A stretch of 43,460 nt of DNA from assembly GCF_016820515.1 (NCBI RefSeq), contig NZ_JADHDV010000028.1, forward strand, positions 1 through 43,460, in the 5' to 3' direction. Shown here piece by piece: positions 1-7,300 of this stretch (position 1 is the first letter of the stretch; each line of letters begins with the position of its first letter). Source of the DNA: Pseudoxanthomonas beigongshangi (GTDB lineage: Bacteria; Pseudomonadota; Gammaproteobacteria; Xanthomonadales; Xanthomonadaceae). The notes beneath the pieces were generated by a model, which made no database searches, was not told the DNA's origin, and saw only the letters and a list, made by a program, of their open reading frames with translations. Made by a program: the position numbers and the translations under genes.

Positions 1-268
1 GCGCACGCGCCGGCGCAGGGCGGTCCAGCGGCGAAGCACCCCATTGTCCGCGCGGCGGCGCGGCACCCGGTGCCTGTCCGGCGCCCAGCGCGGCCAGCCG
101 GCCGCTTTCATTCCAGGCAGATTCCAGGCGCAGGAACGCGACCCGGTGCGCGGTGGATTCGGCCAGCCACGCGTCCAGTCCGGCCTGGTCGGTCCCGGCC
201 CACCCGTCGCTTTCGCGTCGCGCGAGCCAGGCCGCCGCGGCCTGTTCAATCTGTCTGCTGCTGGCCAT
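1..268 (-). CDS. FecR-family anti-sigma/regulator, partial (C-terminus beyond window)
   Basis: Reading the minus strand from the ATG at 268 gives an open frame to the window edge. It begins MASSRQIEQAAAAWLARRES and continues with a W-L-x-E-S-x-x-H-R-x-A-F pattern. This is the N-terminal FecR domain (DUF4880 type: AAxWLxRRxS...L..WL..S..HR.AF..LE..W) that contacts the partner sigma factor. Its start lies 22 bases inside the end of the upstream sigma gene (stop at 246), so the two are probably translationally coupled. FecR proteins are inner-membrane anti-sigma or activator proteins that relay a TonB-receptor signal. The membrane segment and periplasmic part lie outside the window. The family call is firm; the ligand is unknown. 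Confidence 0.8.
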   Translation of the reverse strand, partial: MASSRQIEQAAAAWLARRESDGWAGTDQAGLDAWLAESTAHRVAFLRLESAWNESGRLAALGAGQAPGAAPPRGQWGASPLDRPAPARA

Positions 269-833
269 GTCCCGGTTCCCTTCCTGCGTCCTGCAAGGCC
301 TGCCGCGCGCGGGCGCGCGTCCCGCCACCGCCGTAGAAATGTTCGGCAATCAGGCGGATTCCCTTGGCGACATGCTTTTCCACGGTCTTCTCGCTGATGC
401 CCAGGCGCGAGGCCACCTCTTTCTGTGGCAGTTCCTCGACCCGGCGCAGCCAGATGACCTCCCGGCACCGGTCCGGCAGGCGGTCGAAAGCGTCGGCCAG
501 GCGCTTGAGCACCTGCCGGCCGCCACACCACCGTTCGGGCGATACCTCGTCTATCAAGACGTTTATCGAGTCGAAATCACCCACTGTCTCGATCGACACC
601 ACCCGGCTGCGGCGCAGCCGGTCGGTCATCAGGTGGCGCGCGGTGGCGAACAGGAACGACTTGGGCGCGGTCGGCACCGACTTGCCGGCGGCCTCGTAGA
701 CCCGCACGTACACTTCCTGGCGCAGGTCGTGGATCTCTTCCCGATGCGGCCAGCAGCGGCGCAGGAAATGCACCAGCGCCTCCTCGTGGACGAGGATTTC
801 GCGGGCGAACCAGGCGTCGGTGGATTCGGTCAT
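246..833 (-). CDS. ECF RNA polymerase sigma factor, FecI-like
   Basis: 195 residues. Region 2 is visible near residues 20-85 (HFLRRCW, DLRQEVYVRVYEAA, FLFATARHLMTDRLRR). Region 4 is at about 115-165 (FDRLPDRCREVIWLRRVEELPQKEVASRLGIS, then EKTVEKHV for -35 recognition). It overlaps the start of a FecR-like gene, the standard FecI-FecR arrangement for cell-surface signalling. Targets would usually be TonB-dependent receptor or uptake genes, which are not in view on this side. The gene is divergent from the cyanophycinase-like gene with about 120 bases between them. A role in controlling that gene is possible but not shown. Confidence 0.9.
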   Translation of the reverse strand: MTESTDAWFAREILVHEEALVHFLRRCWPHREEIHDLRQEVYVRVYEAAGKSVPTAPKSFLFATARHLMTDRLRRSRVVSIETVGDFDSINVLIDEVSPERWCGGRQVLKRLADAFDRLPDRCREVIWLRRVEELPQKEVASRLGISEKTVEKHVAKGIRLIAEHFYGGGGTRARARQALQDAGREPGHGQQQTD

Positions 834-958
834 GCCACGACATTACCCCAATCCGCGCGGGCCAACGACGGCCATCGATGCTGCACAGCAGCGACGACCG
901 GGGGAGGGGAAGCGCGTATCCGTTCGTCTTCAATGCAGGTGCCCCCTGGAGTTCCATG

Positions 959-2026
959 ATGCCGTCGACGTCGTCCCGCCGCCTGTTCCTGCAACGCTGC
1001 GCGCTTCTGATCCTGACGCTGGCCGCCGCTGTCGGCACGGCGACCGCCGGGGATGCGCCCGCCACGGACGCGTCGCGCCGCGACGGCTACCGCTACTTTG
1101 AAATCGGCGACCTCACCGCCACGCGACCCGGCGCGACCGAGGCCGGGCTGATGCTGGTCGGCGGCGGCGATTGGCCCTACGACGCCTTCCGCTGGATGAT
1201 CGAAAAGGCCGGGCATGGCCGCATCGTGATCCTGCGCGCCTCCGGCACCGTCGAGGCGCAGGACGAATTCTTCAAGGACATCGGCGGCATCACCGCCGCG
1301 CAGACGCTGGTGTTCGACGATCGCCGCGCCGCCAGCGATCCGGAAGTGCTGCGCATCGTGCGCGAGGCCGACGGCATCTTCCTGGCCGGCGGGGACCAGT
1401 CCAACTACGTGCGCTTCTGGAAAGGCACGCCGCTGAACGAGGCGCTGGACGCCCACGTGCGCGCCGGCAAGCCCATCGGCGGCACCAGCGCGGGCCTGGC
1501 GATCCTGGGGGCGTTCGCCTATGGCGCGATGGACGGCGGCAGCATCGTCTCGCCGACCGCGATGACCGACCCCGCGGGGTCGGAAGTCACCCTGGTGGAT
1601 GATTTCCTGCACATGCCCTACCTGCAGAACGTGATCACCGACAGCCACTTCGGCGAACGGGATCGGCTGGGCCGCCTGATCGCCTTCGTCGCCCGGCTGT
1701 CGGCCGAACAGAAGCGCACGGACCTGGCCGGTATCGGCATCGACGAATACACCGCGCTGTGCATCGACGCCAGCGGCATCGCCCGCGTCCACAGTGGCGA
1801 CGGCGGCCATGTCTGGCTGGTGCGCCCGCAGCGCCAGGCCGACGTGTTCGCCGCCGGCAAGCCGCTGACCTTCCGCGACGTGCCGGTCATCGGCCTGGAT
1901 ACCGGCAGCACGCTGCGGTTTCCGGACTTCAGCGTCGAGCATCCGGCGTTCGAGCGCCGCATCGATGTGGTGAACGGCGTCCTGGGCGACGCCGCGCGCA
2001 CCGCCTCGCTAGAATCAACCCCCTGA
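959..2026 (+). CDS. cyanophycinase-like S51 peptidase, exported (Tat-type signal)
   Basis: Peptidase family S51. Known cyanophycinases cut multi-L-arginyl-poly-Asp into beta-Asp-Arg dipeptides. The nucleophile elbow GGTSAG places Ser177. SHFGERDRLGRL gives His230 and GIGIDEYTAL gives Glu263, which match the Ser/His/Glu positions of the cyanobacterial enzyme CphB as I recall them. The N-terminus has a twin-arginine-like signal (SRRLFLQ followed by a hydrophobic run ending ATA), so the protein is probably exported. GGAG at 948-951 is better spaced for ATG 959 than for the adjacent ATG 956. An upstream in-frame ATG at 878 would bury the signal. An isoaspartyl peptidase follows 26 bases downstream. 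The family is sure; the substrate is inferred. Confidence 0.82.
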   Translation: MPSTSSRRLFLQRCALLILTLAAAVGTATAGDAPATDASRRDGYRYFEIGDLTATRPGATEAGLMLVGGGDWPYDAFRWMIEKAGHGRIVILRASGTVEAQDEFFKDIGGITAAQTLVFDDRRAASDPEVLRIVREADGIFLAGGDQSNYVRFWKGTPLNEALDAHVRAGKPIGGTSAGLAILGAFAYGAMDGGSIVSPTAMTDPAGSEVTLVDDFLHMPYLQNVITDSHFGERDRLGRLIAFVARLSAEQKRTDLAGIGIDEYTALCIDASGIARVHSGDGGHVWLVRPQRQADVFAAGKPLTFRDVPVIGLDTGSTLRFPDFSVEHPAFERRIDVVNGVLGDAARTASLESTP

Positions 2027-2052
2027 ACCACTGCCATTCCGGAATGACTGCC

Positions 2053-3075
2053 ATGACGAACCTGTTGCGTGCGTGCTGCCTTGCGTTGTTGGGAATGGCG
2101 GGCACCGCCATCGCCGCGGATGCGGATCGGCCGGTGCTGGTCATCCACGGCGGCGCGGGCGTGGAGCGTGGCGATCTCGCTCCCGAGGAAATCGCCGCCG
2201 CGCGCAAATCAATGGAAGAAGCGCTGCGCGCCGGCCACGCCCAGCTTGCCGCCGGCAAGCCGGCGCTGGACGCGGTGGCCGCCGCGATCACCGTGATGGA
2301 GGACGCGCCCAGCTTCAACGCCGGACGCGGCGCGGTGTTCACCCATGACGGCAAGAACGAACTGGACGCCTCGATCATGGACGGTGCCAGCGGCAAGGCC
2401 GGCGCGGTGGCCGGCGTGCACCGGGTCAAGAATCCGATCCAGCTGGCGCGGCTGGTGATGGACAAGTCCAGGCACGTGATGATGGTTGGCGACGGCGCCG
2501 AGGCCTTCGCGACCGAGCAGGGCGTGACCCTGGTGGATCCGTCCTACTTCCGCACCGAGAAGCGCTGGCAGCAGCTGCAGAAGGCGCTGAAGGAAGAGGC
2601 CTCCGGACAGGCGCATGCGGATCTGGAAACGGCCAAGCATTTCGGCACCGTGGGCGCGTTGGCGCTGGATGCGCAGGGCAAGCTGGCTGCGGGAACCTCG
2701 ACCGGTGGCATGACCAACAAGCGCTACGGCCGGGTCGGCGATTCGCCGATCATCGGCGCCGGTACCTATGCCGACGCGCGCTGCGCGGTATCGGGCACCG
2801 GCTGGGGGGAGTACTACATCCGTGCGGTCGCCGCGCACGACATCTGCGCGCGCGTGCGCTACGGCGGCCAGGACATCGCCAGCGCCGCCAGGGCGGTGAT
2901 CAACGACGAGATTCCCAAGGCCGGCGGCGACGGCGGCGCGATTGCGCTGGGCGCCGACGGCAGCATCGCCTTCCCGTTCAACACCGAGGGCATGTACCGC
3001 GGCTGGATCGGCGCCGACGGCGTGCCGCACGTGGCGATCTTCGCCGACGACCCGCTGCCGATGCCGAAGAAGTAA
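2053..3075 (+). CDS. isoaspartyl peptidase / plant-type L-asparaginase, exported
   Basis: Ntn-hydrolase (type III asparaginase, IaaA-like) that cleaves beta-aspartyl dipeptides and L-Asn. 340 residues. A Sec signal covers about residues 1-21 (LLRACCLALLGMAGTAIA). HGGAG is at the start of the mature protein and the autocleavage site HFGTVGA makes Thr199 the new N-terminal nucleophile. GTSTGGMTNK and GTGWGEYYIR line the substrate pocket. ATG 2053 is chosen over ATG 2044 because CGGAA at 2040-2044 is then correctly spaced. A weak -10-like TAGAAT at 2010-2015 lies in the end of the preceding gene. Downstream of a cyanophycinase-like gene, its likely job is to split beta-Asp-Arg into Asp and Arg in the periplasm. 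Ordinary isoaspartyl repair or asparagine use is the alternative. Confidence 0.88.
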   Translation: MTNLLRACCLALLGMAGTAIAADADRPVLVIHGGAGVERGDLAPEEIAAARKSMEEALRAGHAQLAAGKPALDAVAAAITVMEDAPSFNAGRGAVFTHDGKNELDASIMDGASGKAGAVAGVHRVKNPIQLARLVMDKSRHVMMVGDGAEAFATEQGVTLVDPSYFRTEKRWQQLQKALKEEASGQAHADLETAKHFGTVGALALDAQGKLAAGTSTGGMTNKRYGRVGDSPIIGAGTYADARCAVSGTGWGEYYIRAVAAHDICARVRYGGQDIASAARAVINDEIPKAGGDGGAIALGADGSIAFPFNTEGMYRGWIGADGVPHVAIFADDPLPMPKK

Positions 3076-3093
3076 GCCCGCTGAAATCCCGAA

Positions 3094-3176
3094 CCTGTGG
3101 GAGCGACGTGAGTCGCGAATCAGATGCCCGGTAGCGCATGGCGCGAAAAGCTCGCGACTCACGTCGCTCCCACAGG
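3094..3176. repeat. REP-like inverted doublet 1
   Basis: Perfectly complementary 25-base arms at 3094-3118 and 3152-3176 flank a 33-base spacer. Each arm contains GTGGGAGCGACGTGAGTCGC. The arm itself carries a short internal palindrome (GCGAC...GTCGC). This is the architecture of a REP doublet (BIME) of the GTAG class common in Stenotrophomonas, Xanthomonas and Lysobacter, mobilised by RAYT transposases. It lies just after the isoaspartyl peptidase stop and may also act as a transcript-end hairpin. Confidence 0.85.
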
Positions 3177-3220
3177 AAGGTGTTCCCGCAGGGCGACAGG
3201 CGTGCCGAAGATCGGACACT

Positions 3221-3289
3221 TGTAGGAGCGACGTAAGTCGCGACCGTATCCCTTGAAGATCACGGGTCGCGACTTACGTCGCTCCTGCA
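3221..3289. repeat. REP-like inverted doublet 2
   Basis: Arms at 3221-3245 and 3265-3289 differ by one base near the outer end (TGTAGGAG against TGCAGGAG) and share GGAGCGACGTAAGTCGCGAC. The spacer is 19 bases. It is the same family as the doublet at 3094-3176 but a different subtype (GTAG and GTAAG instead of GTGG and GTGAG). It sits between the convergent isoaspartyl peptidase and VOC genes, a usual REP location. Confidence 0.85.
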
Positions 3290-3304
3290 GGCGCAAGCGC
3301 TGAA

Positions 3305-3652
3305 TCAGCCCTGCGACCACACCGCCAGTTCGTAGCCGTCGCGATCCAGGAAGTGGAAGCGGCGGCCGCCGGGGAAGGCGAAGATGGGCTGGCTGATGCG
3401 TCCGCCGGCAGACTCGACCGCGCTCTGGCTGGCTTCCAGCTCATCCGACTGGATCACGATCAGCGCGCCGCCCGGGCGCGGCTCGCCATGCGCGAAGCCG
3501 CCGGTCAGCCGGCCATCGCGGAACTCGCAGTAGTCCGGGCCGTAATCCTGGAAGGTCCAGCCGAACGCCTTGCCGTAGAACGCCTTGGCAGTGGCGATCG
3601 AAGCGACGTTGAACTCGACGTAGTCGATGCGATGGTGGTGGGATTCGCTCAT
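3305..3652 (-). CDS. VOC (glyoxalase/bleomycin-resistance fold) family protein
   Basis: 115 residues with one VOC module pattern: IDYVEFNVASIATAKAFYGK at the start, GWTFQDYGPDYCEF in the middle, and FPGGRRFHFLDRDGYELAVW at the end, where the usual metal-binding Glu lies. The start at 3652 gives MSESHHHRIDYVEF. Longer upstream reading has no family similarity. Single-module VOC proteins act as dimers on small substrates; the reaction cannot be told. The gene lies 74 bases downstream of an AraC regulator on the same strand, a frequent pairing. Confidence 0.8.
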   Translation of the reverse strand: MSESHHHRIDYVEFNVASIATAKAFYGKAFGWTFQDYGPDYCEFRDGRLTGGFAHGEPRPGGALIVIQSDELEASQSAVESAGGRISQPIFAFPGGRRFHFLDRDGYELAVWSQG

Positions 3653-3726
3653 GGCGCGGCTCGTGTGGAGGGCGGGCGCGCAGTATCGCGCGATGGCCGG
3701 ACGGCGTCTTGGAAAAAACGGCCAGC

Positions 3727-4494
3727 TCAGCCGTGCCGCTGCGCCAGCAAGTCGGTCGGTGTCAGTCCGGTGAGCAGGCGGGTGTCGCGGACCAGGTGCG
3801 AAGCATCGCCGTAACCGGCGTCCAGCGCGCGTCGCAGCAACGGCAGATCCGCCGGCGTACGCAGGAAGCGTTGCAGGCGCAGGATCCGCGCCAGCGTCTT
3901 GGGGCCGTAGCCGAAGGCATCGTGGCAGCGCCGCCGCAGGGTGCGTTCGCCGATGCCCAGTTCGCGCGCGAGCCTTGCCGGCGACGCGGCATCGGAATGA
4001 GCCAGGCGAGTGAACAGCGCGCGCATGGCGGGATCCGCAGTCGGCAGGCCCTGCCGGGCGACCGCGTGTTGCAGGGACCGCAGGCGATCCGCGGGATCGG
4101 CGGCATCGAAGGCCAGCCCATCGGTCAGCCGGCGCGCCCGCCGTCCCCACAGATCGCGCAGCGCGACCCGCTGGCCGGTGATGTTCCGCAATGGCAGGCC
4201 AAGGAACGCCTGCGCCGCGCCCGGCGCGAACCGGATCGCGGTCAGCAACGCGCCGGGCGCGATGGATGCCGTTTGCGCGATCGGATCCGGCCCGGCCACG
4301 AACACCTCGTCATCCGCCCAGATCAGATCGACGCAGCCGTCGGGGATGACCAGCACCTCCGCTGCCGGCCGCGACGGCGCCTGGTAGGTCCAGGCGCAGG
4401 CCAGGCCCGCGCGCAGCGGCGCGGCCGGCGCGACCTCGCGGTAGGCGGAAGGAGGAAGGTCGGAGGCGGCGTCGCGTGGCATGGTGTGCGCCAC
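3727..4494 (-). CDS. AraC-family transcriptional regulator
   Basis: 255 residues. The N-terminal ~150 residues form a sensor-type domain like DUF6597 (PDGCVDLIWADDEVFVAGPD, then a RFAPGAAQAFLGLP stretch). The C-terminal ~100 residues are the AraC double helix-turn-helix (SPARLARELGIGERTLRRRC and RALDAGYGDASHLVRDTRLL). Cytoplasmic DNA-binding protein. It ends 74 bases before the VOC gene, which is the most likely target. The upstream beta-lactamase-fold gene ends 19 bases before it on the same strand, so the three may be co-transcribed. The inducer is unknown. Confidence 0.88.
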   Translation of the reverse strand: MAHTMPRDAASDLPPSAYREVAPAAPLRAGLACAWTYQAPSRPAAEVLVIPDGCVDLIWADDEVFVAGPDPIAQTASIAPGALLTAIRFAPGAAQAFLGLPLRNITGQRVALRDLWGRRARRLTDGLAFDAADPADRLRSLQHAVARQGLPTADPAMRALFTRLAHSDAASPARLARELGIGERTLRRRCHDAFGYGPKTLARILRLQRFLRTPADLPLLRRALDAGYGDASHLVRDTRLLTGLTPTDLLAQRHG

Positions 4495-4513
4495 AGGTTA
4501 CGCGCTTCCATCG

Positions 4514-6094
4514 TCAGCCTTCATCCCCGGAATCGGCGCGCCGCAGTTCCAGCCAGTGGTTGAGCGCGAACACGAAGTACGGATCCAGCACGCCCGCGGG
4601 TCCCTTCGGTCCGGACCAGGCCATCGCCTCGCCCGCGAGCGCGTCGCCGCGCAGTCGCAGATCCACGCGCAGCGCATGCCGGCGCCGCCGCGCGTCGGCG
4701 GTCGGCACCTGGCTGAGCGTGTAGCCGCGCAGGCGTCCGTCTTCGACTTCCACCTTGTCGAGCAGGCTCCACAGCTGATCGCCCAGCCGGAACAGCGCAC
4801 GGCCATCTTCCAGTACGCGTAGCCGCGCGGGCACCGGCCCCTCATAGGTATGCAAGGTGCCCGACCAGTCGCCGCGCCATTCGGACGGCGCGGTGCCGAT
4901 CGGCGCCGGCCGCGGTGCGGAAGCGGTGGCGGGGCCGGCGGCGGCGGCGGCGGCGGCCTGCGCGCGCCAGCCCGGCAGCAACTGCTGGAAGATCCGTTCG
5001 CGCACCTGCGCCACTGGTGCGCCGGACACGTTGCCCAGCACCGCCACCACCAGGCCTTCGGACGGCACCATCGTCAACGAAGCGGAGACACCGGACATCG
5101 AACCGCCATGTTCGTACCAGCGATAGCCGCCGTCGTCGATTACCTCCAGCCCGATGCCGTAGCGGGCATGCGGATTGGTGCGGAAGGCGTTCTCGACCAT
5201 CGCGGCGCGGTGCCGGGCATCGAGGATTTCGCGTTGCCCCGGCAGCGGCCGGCCGAGGAAGAACAGCCCGAACCGGGCCAGATCCGGCGCGCTGGCGTAC
5301 ATCGCCGCGGCGCCGGGCTCGGCGAAGCCGTAGAACGGAATCGGTTCGCGCTTGCCGCCATAGCGCGCCGCCGCGTGCCGCTCCAGGCCGGGTCCGGTGT
5401 CGATGGAGGAATGCCGCATGCCGAGTGGTTCGAACACCCGTGTTCGCAGTGCATCGCTATAGGACTGGCCGGTGACCCGTTCGACGACATGGCCAAGCAG
5501 GCCATAGCCGAAATTGTTGTACTCGTGAACCTCGCCAGCGCGACGGTACAGATGCCCATAACGCTGGATGGATTGCGCCATCGGCGGAATCAGCGCGCGC
5601 TCGGATTCGCCATAGAAGAATTGCTCGGCCGTGCCCAGCCCGGACGTGTGGTTGGCGACGTGGCGGATGGTCGCCGCGTCGGCGTCGTCGACCCACGAAT
5701 GCAGCCCGGCCTCGCCCAGATGCCGGTTGACGGGATCGTCCAGGGCGATGCGGCCTTCCTGCACCAGCGTCATCAGCGCGACCGCGGTGAAGGTCTTGGT
5801 CACCGAGGCCAGCGAATACATCGTGTCGGCATCGGCGGCGATGCCGCGTTCGCGATCGGCCACGCCGAAGCCTTCGGTCCACAGCAGGCGGCCGTCCTTC
5901 GCCACCGCCACCGACATCGCCGGCACGTCGCGTTCCTGCATGCGCGTGCGGATGTATTCGCGCACCGGCGCAAAGTCCGGCTCGGCGGCGTGGGCGGACA
6001 GCAGGGACAGGCACGGCAGGGGCAGGCACAGCAACAGCAACAGCGCCGCGCAAGTTTGGCGGACACGTGAAAAACAGGGGAAAGACAGCAACAT
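4514..6094 (-). CDS. exported serine hydrolase, class C beta-lactamase fold
   Basis: 526 residues. A signal peptide occupies about residues 1-37 (AALLLLLCLPLPCLSLLSAHA). The penicillin-binding/beta-lactamase motifs are in order: SVTK (Ser97, Lys100), YNN (Tyr192) and HGG (329-331, in place of KTG). HGG is typical of esterase, D-aminopeptidase and EstB-like members, so true beta-lactamase activity is doubtful. The final ~150 residues form an extra domain (GTLHTYEGPVPARLRVLEDGR onward) of the lipocalin-like type often found in this family. Its end abuts the AraC gene. Physiological substrate unknown. Confidence 0.85.
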   Translation of the reverse strand: MLLSFPCFSRVRQTCAALLLLLCLPLPCLSLLSAHAAEPDFAPVREYIRTRMQERDVPAMSVAVAKDGRLLWTEGFGVADRERGIAADADTMYSLASVTKTFTAVALMTLVQEGRIALDDPVNRHLGEAGLHSWVDDADAATIRHVANHTSGLGTAEQFFYGESERALIPPMAQSIQRYGHLYRRAGEVHEYNNFGYGLLGHVVERVTGQSYSDALRTRVFEPLGMRHSSIDTGPGLERHAAARYGGKREPIPFYGFAEPGAAAMYASAPDLARFGLFFLGRPLPGQREILDARHRAAMVENAFRTNPHARYGIGLEVIDDGGYRWYEHGGSMSGVSASLTMVPSEGLVVAVLGNVSGAPVAQVRERIFQQLLPGWRAQAAAAAAAGPATASAPRPAPIGTAPSEWRGDWSGTLHTYEGPVPARLRVLEDGRALFRLGDQLWSLLDKVEVEDGRLRGYTLSQVPTADARRRRHALRVDLRLRGDALAGEAMAWSGPKGPAGVLDPYFVFALNHWLELRRADSGDEG

Positions 6095-6226
6095 CGACAG
6101 ACTCCGGGAGCAATCCAGTGAACCGGCGCACGTTCGTCGTGCGCGGTGTTCCGAAGTTGTCGGCGGATACTGTCCGGAGCGGACAGGGTAGGCGAACGCG
6201 TGCGCGGCTTCAAACGCGCGGCGCGC

Positions 6227-7195
6227 TCAGCGTTCGGAATGCCCGCTGTCGTCGTAGTCGCGGCGGGTGAACAGATCCGGATGGATCAGCTCGATGAAGG
6301 CGCGCGCCTGCGGTGACAGGAACTTGCCCTTGCGCACGATCACGCCGTAGCTGCGCGCAGGAAACCAGTCGCTGAGCGAACGCGTTGCCAGTCTGCCGCG
6401 ATCGGCGTCGGTCAGGCAGATCGAACTGACGATCGACACGCCCATGCCCATCGCCACGTATTGCTTGATCACTTCCCAGCCGCCGACTTCCAGCGCCACC
6501 GTGTAGGGCACGCGGTGCTGCTGGAACACCAGGTCCACCAGCCGGTAGGTAATCTGGCGCTTGGGCGGAAGGATCAGTCCGTAGGGCGAAATGTCGGCGA
6601 GTTCGAGTCGCGGCTTGTTCGCCAGCGGATGATCCGGCGGAGTGATCAGCAGCGGTTCGAACCGGTAGATCGGTGCGTAGCTGAGATCGGCGGGCACATC
6701 CATCATCGAGCCGACCGCCAGATCCACCGCGTCTGAGCGCAGCAGATCGGTGCCGTCGGCGGTGATCGCGTTATGCAGGGTCAGGCGCACGTCCGGGTGC
6801 TGCTGGCGGAACAGTTCGACGATGCGCGGCAGCAGGTACAGGATGGTGGAGCTGTTGGCGGCGATGTTCAGTTCGCCGGCGTCCAGCCCGGCGACCTTGT
6901 CGTGGAAGGTCGCCTCCAGACCGTCGATGCCCTCGACCAGCGGCTGGGCCAGCTCATACAGCAGTTGCCCCTCGCGGCTGGGACTCAGGCGCCGGCCGCT
7001 GCGCTCGAACAGCACCACCCCCAGGTCTCGCTCCAGCGCCTGCAATTGCAGGGTGATGGCCGGCTGGCTGACGAACAGCGCCTCGGCCGCCCGCGATACC
7101 GAGCCCAGCCGGACGGTCTGGCAGAACGCCCGCAGGGGCTTCAGCCGGTCCGACTTGTAGGCAAATCGCAGCGTGGGCGGGCGTTTTTCAGGCAT
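6227..7195 (-). CDS. LysR-family regulator, probable regulator of aceBA
   Basis: 322 residues. An N-terminal winged helix-turn-helix is seen at about 15-75 (LRAFCQTVRLGSVSRAAEALFVSQPAITLQLQALE). The rest is a periplasmic-binding-like effector domain (LNIAANSSTILYLLP, AVGSMMDVPADL, LITPPDHPLANKP, GMGVSIVSS). It is divergent from malate synthase and isocitrate lyase with a 105-base spacer holding two palindromes (7208-7222 and 7231-7251). That is the classical layout of a LysR regulator controlling its neighbour and itself. Regulation of the glyoxylate shunt is inferred from position; the effector is unknown. Confidence 0.85.
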   Translation of the reverse strand: MPEKRPPTLRFAYKSDRLKPLRAFCQTVRLGSVSRAAEALFVSQPAITLQLQALERDLGVVLFERSGRRLSPSREGQLLYELAQPLVEGIDGLEATFHDKVAGLDAGELNIAANSSTILYLLPRIVELFRQQHPDVRLTLHNAITADGTDLLRSDAVDLAVGSMMDVPADLSYAPIYRFEPLLITPPDHPLANKPRLELADISPYGLILPPKRQITYRLVDLVFQQHRVPYTVALEVGGWEVIKQYVAMGMGVSIVSSICLTDADRGRLATRSLSDWFPARSYGVIVRKGKFLSPQARAFIELIHPDLFTRRDYDDSGHSER

Positions 7196-7207
7196 TCTGG
7201 CCGAAAT

Positions 7208-7222
7208 ATAAGTTCAGCTTAT
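7208..7222. promoter_or_regulatory. candidate LysR-type operator (T-N11-A palindrome)
   Basis: ATAAG-TTCAG-CTTAT is a perfect 5-base-arm palindrome containing the LysR-family T-N11-A signature. It lies in the spacer between the LysR regulator and aceB, 13 bases from the regulator start. Binding is inferred. Confidence 0.55.
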
Positions 7223-7230
7223 TAAGTGCA

Positions 7231-7261
7231 TTGACAAAACTGTTTTGTCAAATAGTATGCT
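7231..7261 (+). promoter_or_regulatory. aceBA promoter with -35 embedded in a palindrome
   Basis: Perfect 9-base arms TTGACAAAA (7231-7239) and TTTTGTCAA (7243-7251) surround a CTG centre. The left arm supplies a consensus -35 TTGACA. TAGTAT at 7253-7258 (16-base spacer) or TATGCT at 7256-7261 (19) can serve as -10. The right arm read on the minus strand is also TTGACA, so one palindrome could carry both divergent -35 boxes. A repressor bound here would block aceB and possibly the LysR gene. Confidence 0.55.
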
Positions 7262-7300
7262 GCGGCGCACGGTGGACCTCCAAGCAGCAGGAGTCCCGAA

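Noticed and set aside
4514..6094. Calling the serine hydrolase an AmpC beta-lactamase
   Set aside because: The third motif is HGG rather than KTG and there is a C-terminal extra domain; esterase or peptidase relatives fit better.
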